From assembly GCA_015064195.1 (NCBI GenBank), contig SVSO01000210.1:1-5341 (forward strand): a DNA stretch of 5,341 nt, read 5' to 3'. This stretch comes from Oscillospiraceae bacterium (GTDB lineage: Bacteria; Bacillota_A; Clostridia; Oscillospirales; CAG-272). The notes under the pieces are model-generated. The model saw only the letters and a list, made by a program, of their open reading frames with translations, was not told where the DNA came from and ran no database searches. The position numbers and the translations under genes are program-made. Below are positions 5,277-5,341 of the stretch, piece after piece (the first letter of the stretch is position 1; each line of letters starts with the position of its first letter).

Positions 5277-5341
5277 TCGGTTGACCAGCTTTCTTTGCTT
5301 TTGCCTCGCTGAGGATGACCCACAGCATGGCAAGTCCGCAT
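5251..5341 (-). CDS. lspA: C-terminal end of a membrane protein, probably signal peptidase II
   Basis: The last 29 codons before TAA (5251-5253) read CGLAMLWVILSEAKAKK and then AGQPTDSQSAEN; the rest is outside the window. The pattern is the end of a hydrophobic helix followed by a basic, then polar, cytoplasmic tail. This fits the fourth helix and tail of LspA, the prolipoprotein signal peptidase, and lspA is commonly just upstream of a YlyB/RluD-type pseudouridine synthase in Bacillota. No catalytic residue is in the visible part, so the identity rests on context. It could be another small membrane protein. If it is LspA, its substrates would include the Cys21 lipoprotein encoded at 1363-2808. 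Confidence 0.45.
   Translation of the reverse strand, partial: CGLAMLWVILSEAKAKKAGQPTDSQSAEN

Noticed and set aside
5204..5341. Longer N-terminus for the YcxB-like protein, open to the window edge
   Set aside because: The extension would translate through an intrinsic terminator and the end of another gene in a different frame; the ATG at 5203 has a GGAGG directly upstream.
1..5341. tRNA/rRNA genes, CRISPR repeats, transposase genes, phage modules, riboswitches
   Set aside because: Looked for on both strands by eye; no cloverleaf, direct-repeat array, transposase or integrase motif, or recognisable riboswitch core was found.

Overview
The window reads as chromosomal DNA of a moderately GC-rich Bacillota (Clostridia class, gut Oscillospirales-like). 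The grounds are a YqhQ/DUF1385 membrane protein, a Gram-positive style solute-binding lipoprotein with a Ser/Thr/Asp-rich linker, a YlyB/RluD-type pseudouridine synthase apparently downstream of lspA, strong GGAGG ribosome binding sites and compact hairpin terminators. The taxonomic placement is inferred from gene content only.

Layout. (1) 2-523 (+): the C-terminal 173 residues of a YqhQ/DUF1385 membrane protein, followed by a perfect 12-bp hairpin at 532-561. (2) 566-1331 holds no intact gene. It contains the eroded remains of two: on the minus strand (566-about 1018) a solute-binding lipoprotein reduced to its linker, one short central motif and its C-terminus, spread over three reading frames; on the plus strand (1185-1331, perhaps from 1019) the DNA-binding end of an AraC-family regulator. 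Their head-to-head order suggests a former transporter/regulator locus that has lost most of its sequence. (3) A bidirectional hairpin at 1330-1357 separates this from an intact, monocistronic solute-binding lipoprotein gene (1363-2808, -), which has its own promoter and SD. It resembles the remnant closely enough to be called a paralogue. (4) 2914-5203 (-): a tightly coupled three-gene operon made of a YcxB-like membrane protein, an RluD/YlyB-family pseudouridine synthase and a Cof-type HAD phosphatase. Both junctions are 4-base ATGA overlaps. (5) 5251-5341 (-): the last 29 codons of a membrane protein, probably lspA, closed by a terminator whose U-run abuts the SD of the YcxB-like gene.

Functionally the window is mostly housekeeping (rRNA pseudouridylation, a HAD phosphatase, conserved membrane proteins) plus an orphan nutrient-binding lipoprotein with no permease or ATPase nearby. 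I saw no RNA gene, CRISPR array, insertion sequence or phage signature, and no clear new system. The most interesting part is the decayed SBP/AraC locus beside its intact paralogue.
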